Both the position numbers and the translations under genes were made by a program. From Galdieria sulphuraria (lineage: Eukaryota; Rhodophyta; Bangiophyceae; Galdieriales; Galdieriaceae): 64,000 bases of DNA. Below, in pieces: positions 63,736-64,000 of this stretch (the stretch's first letter is position 1; the number at the start of each line of letters is the position of its first letter). The stretch lies in NCBI RefSeq assembly GCF_000341285.1, contig NW_005178427.1, positions 57,274 through 121,273 of the forward strand, written 5' to 3'. Below the pieces are notes generated by a model that was not told where the DNA came from, did not search any database, and saw only the letters and a program-made list of their open reading frames with translations.

Positions 63736-64000
63736 ATGTTTTCACTCCCTAAAGTCTTGCTTGATTGTGAAAAGGAGGGAAGAACTATAAAGTATTTGGC
63801 AAAATTGTGCTCTGTGAGAAGAGATATTCATACACTGTATATAAAGTTATGCATGTCTCAAGAGGGTAAAGTGATTGCCATTTCACAAAAAGGAATAGAA
63901 TCATTTTCTTCCCTTTGCATAATGGCTCCAGTTTCTTCTTCAAAAACTGAAAATCTTGGTATGAAAACAGTTTTCTCATCACTCCAAACTTTGAAGCAAG
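63736..64000 (+). CDS. Partial coding sequence running off the window, unrecognised
   Basis: From ATG 63736 a frame stays open for 88 codons to the right edge (MFSLPKVLLDCEKEGRTIKY, then LYIKLCMSQEGKVIAISQKG). The start sits 184 bp after the second peroxidase stop, normal spacing for this locus. The pattern of alternating strands (HTLYIKLCMS, VIAISQKGIESF) faintly resembles sliding-clamp proteins such as RAD1/RAD9/HUS1, but this is not firm. A 65-codon minus-strand frame at 63785-63982 overlaps it; the plus frame is preferred because it has an ATG in a sensible place and no stop. Confidence 0.5.
   Translation, partial: MFSLPKVLLDCEKEGRTIKYLAKLCSVRRDIHTLYIKLCMSQEGKVIAISQKGIESFSSLCIMAPVSSSKTENLGMKTVFSSLQTLKQ

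Overview
The window is a dense, intron-rich stretch of a eukaryotic nuclear genome, most likely a unicellular red alga of the Galdieria type. That assignment is inference. It rests on three things: photosynthesis genes (HCF136 and an HCF107/MBB1-like RNA-binding HAT protein), very short introns (mostly 42-60 nt, one of 37 nt), and intergenic gaps that are often under 100 bp. I resolve 46 protein genes (two cut by the window edges), one U6 snRNA gene and one decayed transposon-like stretch. Most multi-exon models were joined by hand from GT-AG boundaries that keep the reading frame and the family signature.

Layout. 0-5 kb: two tandem malonyl-CoA decarboxylase paralogues and an unrecognised coiled-coil protein. 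5.3 kb: U6 snRNA with its own TATA box. 5.6-10 kb: inorganic pyrophosphatase, FAD synthase, a plastid-type unknown. 10-19 kb: an organellar helical-repeat protein, a degraded hAT-like transposase remnant, a BRM/SNF2 remodeller, and a 10-exon UDP-glucose dehydrogenase. 18.7-30 kb: a membrane RING protein, an MRS2-type Mg2+ channel with a GFN signature, cullin-3, phosphatidylinositol synthase, a beta-trefoil/SRPBCC fusion, a ZC3H15-like protein without zinc fingers, a small SANTA-domain protein, RAB7 and cornichon.

30-44 kb: a small membrane protein, UBE2E, MIA40, PP1, an F-box protein, NSE3, an unknown membrane protein, a PH-CAMK kinase, mitochondrial L28, V-ATPase subunit G, and a TMF1-like golgin, followed by an AT-rich gene-free gap. 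44-54 kb: a small unknown, eIF4E, RMD5/GID2, EMC8/9, gamma-carbonic-anhydrase-like, Y14/RBM8A, an SDR, methionyl-tRNA formyltransferase, HCF136 and a doublecortin-like candidate. 54-64 kb: KRI1, the HCF107-like protein, a CTLH/UBA-like protein, a TPR-less SGT1, a tiny membrane protein, two tandem secreted haem peroxidases, and an unidentified partial gene.

The genes do not form one pathway; this is ordinary housekeeping content. Themes recur: ubiquitin (CUL3, UBE2E, RMD5, F-box, RING, SGT1), secretion and membranes (RAB7, cornichon, TMF1-like, EMC8/9, PIS1, V-ATPase G), mitochondria (MIA40, L28, gCAL) and RNA handling (U6, Y14, eIF4E, KRI1). No CRISPR array, operon or viral element is visible. 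The points most worth checking are the GFN variant of the Mg2+ channel, the distal Arg-to-His change in one peroxidase copy, the unusual domain architectures, the AT-rich gap with a repeated 9-mer, and splice donors with T at +3.
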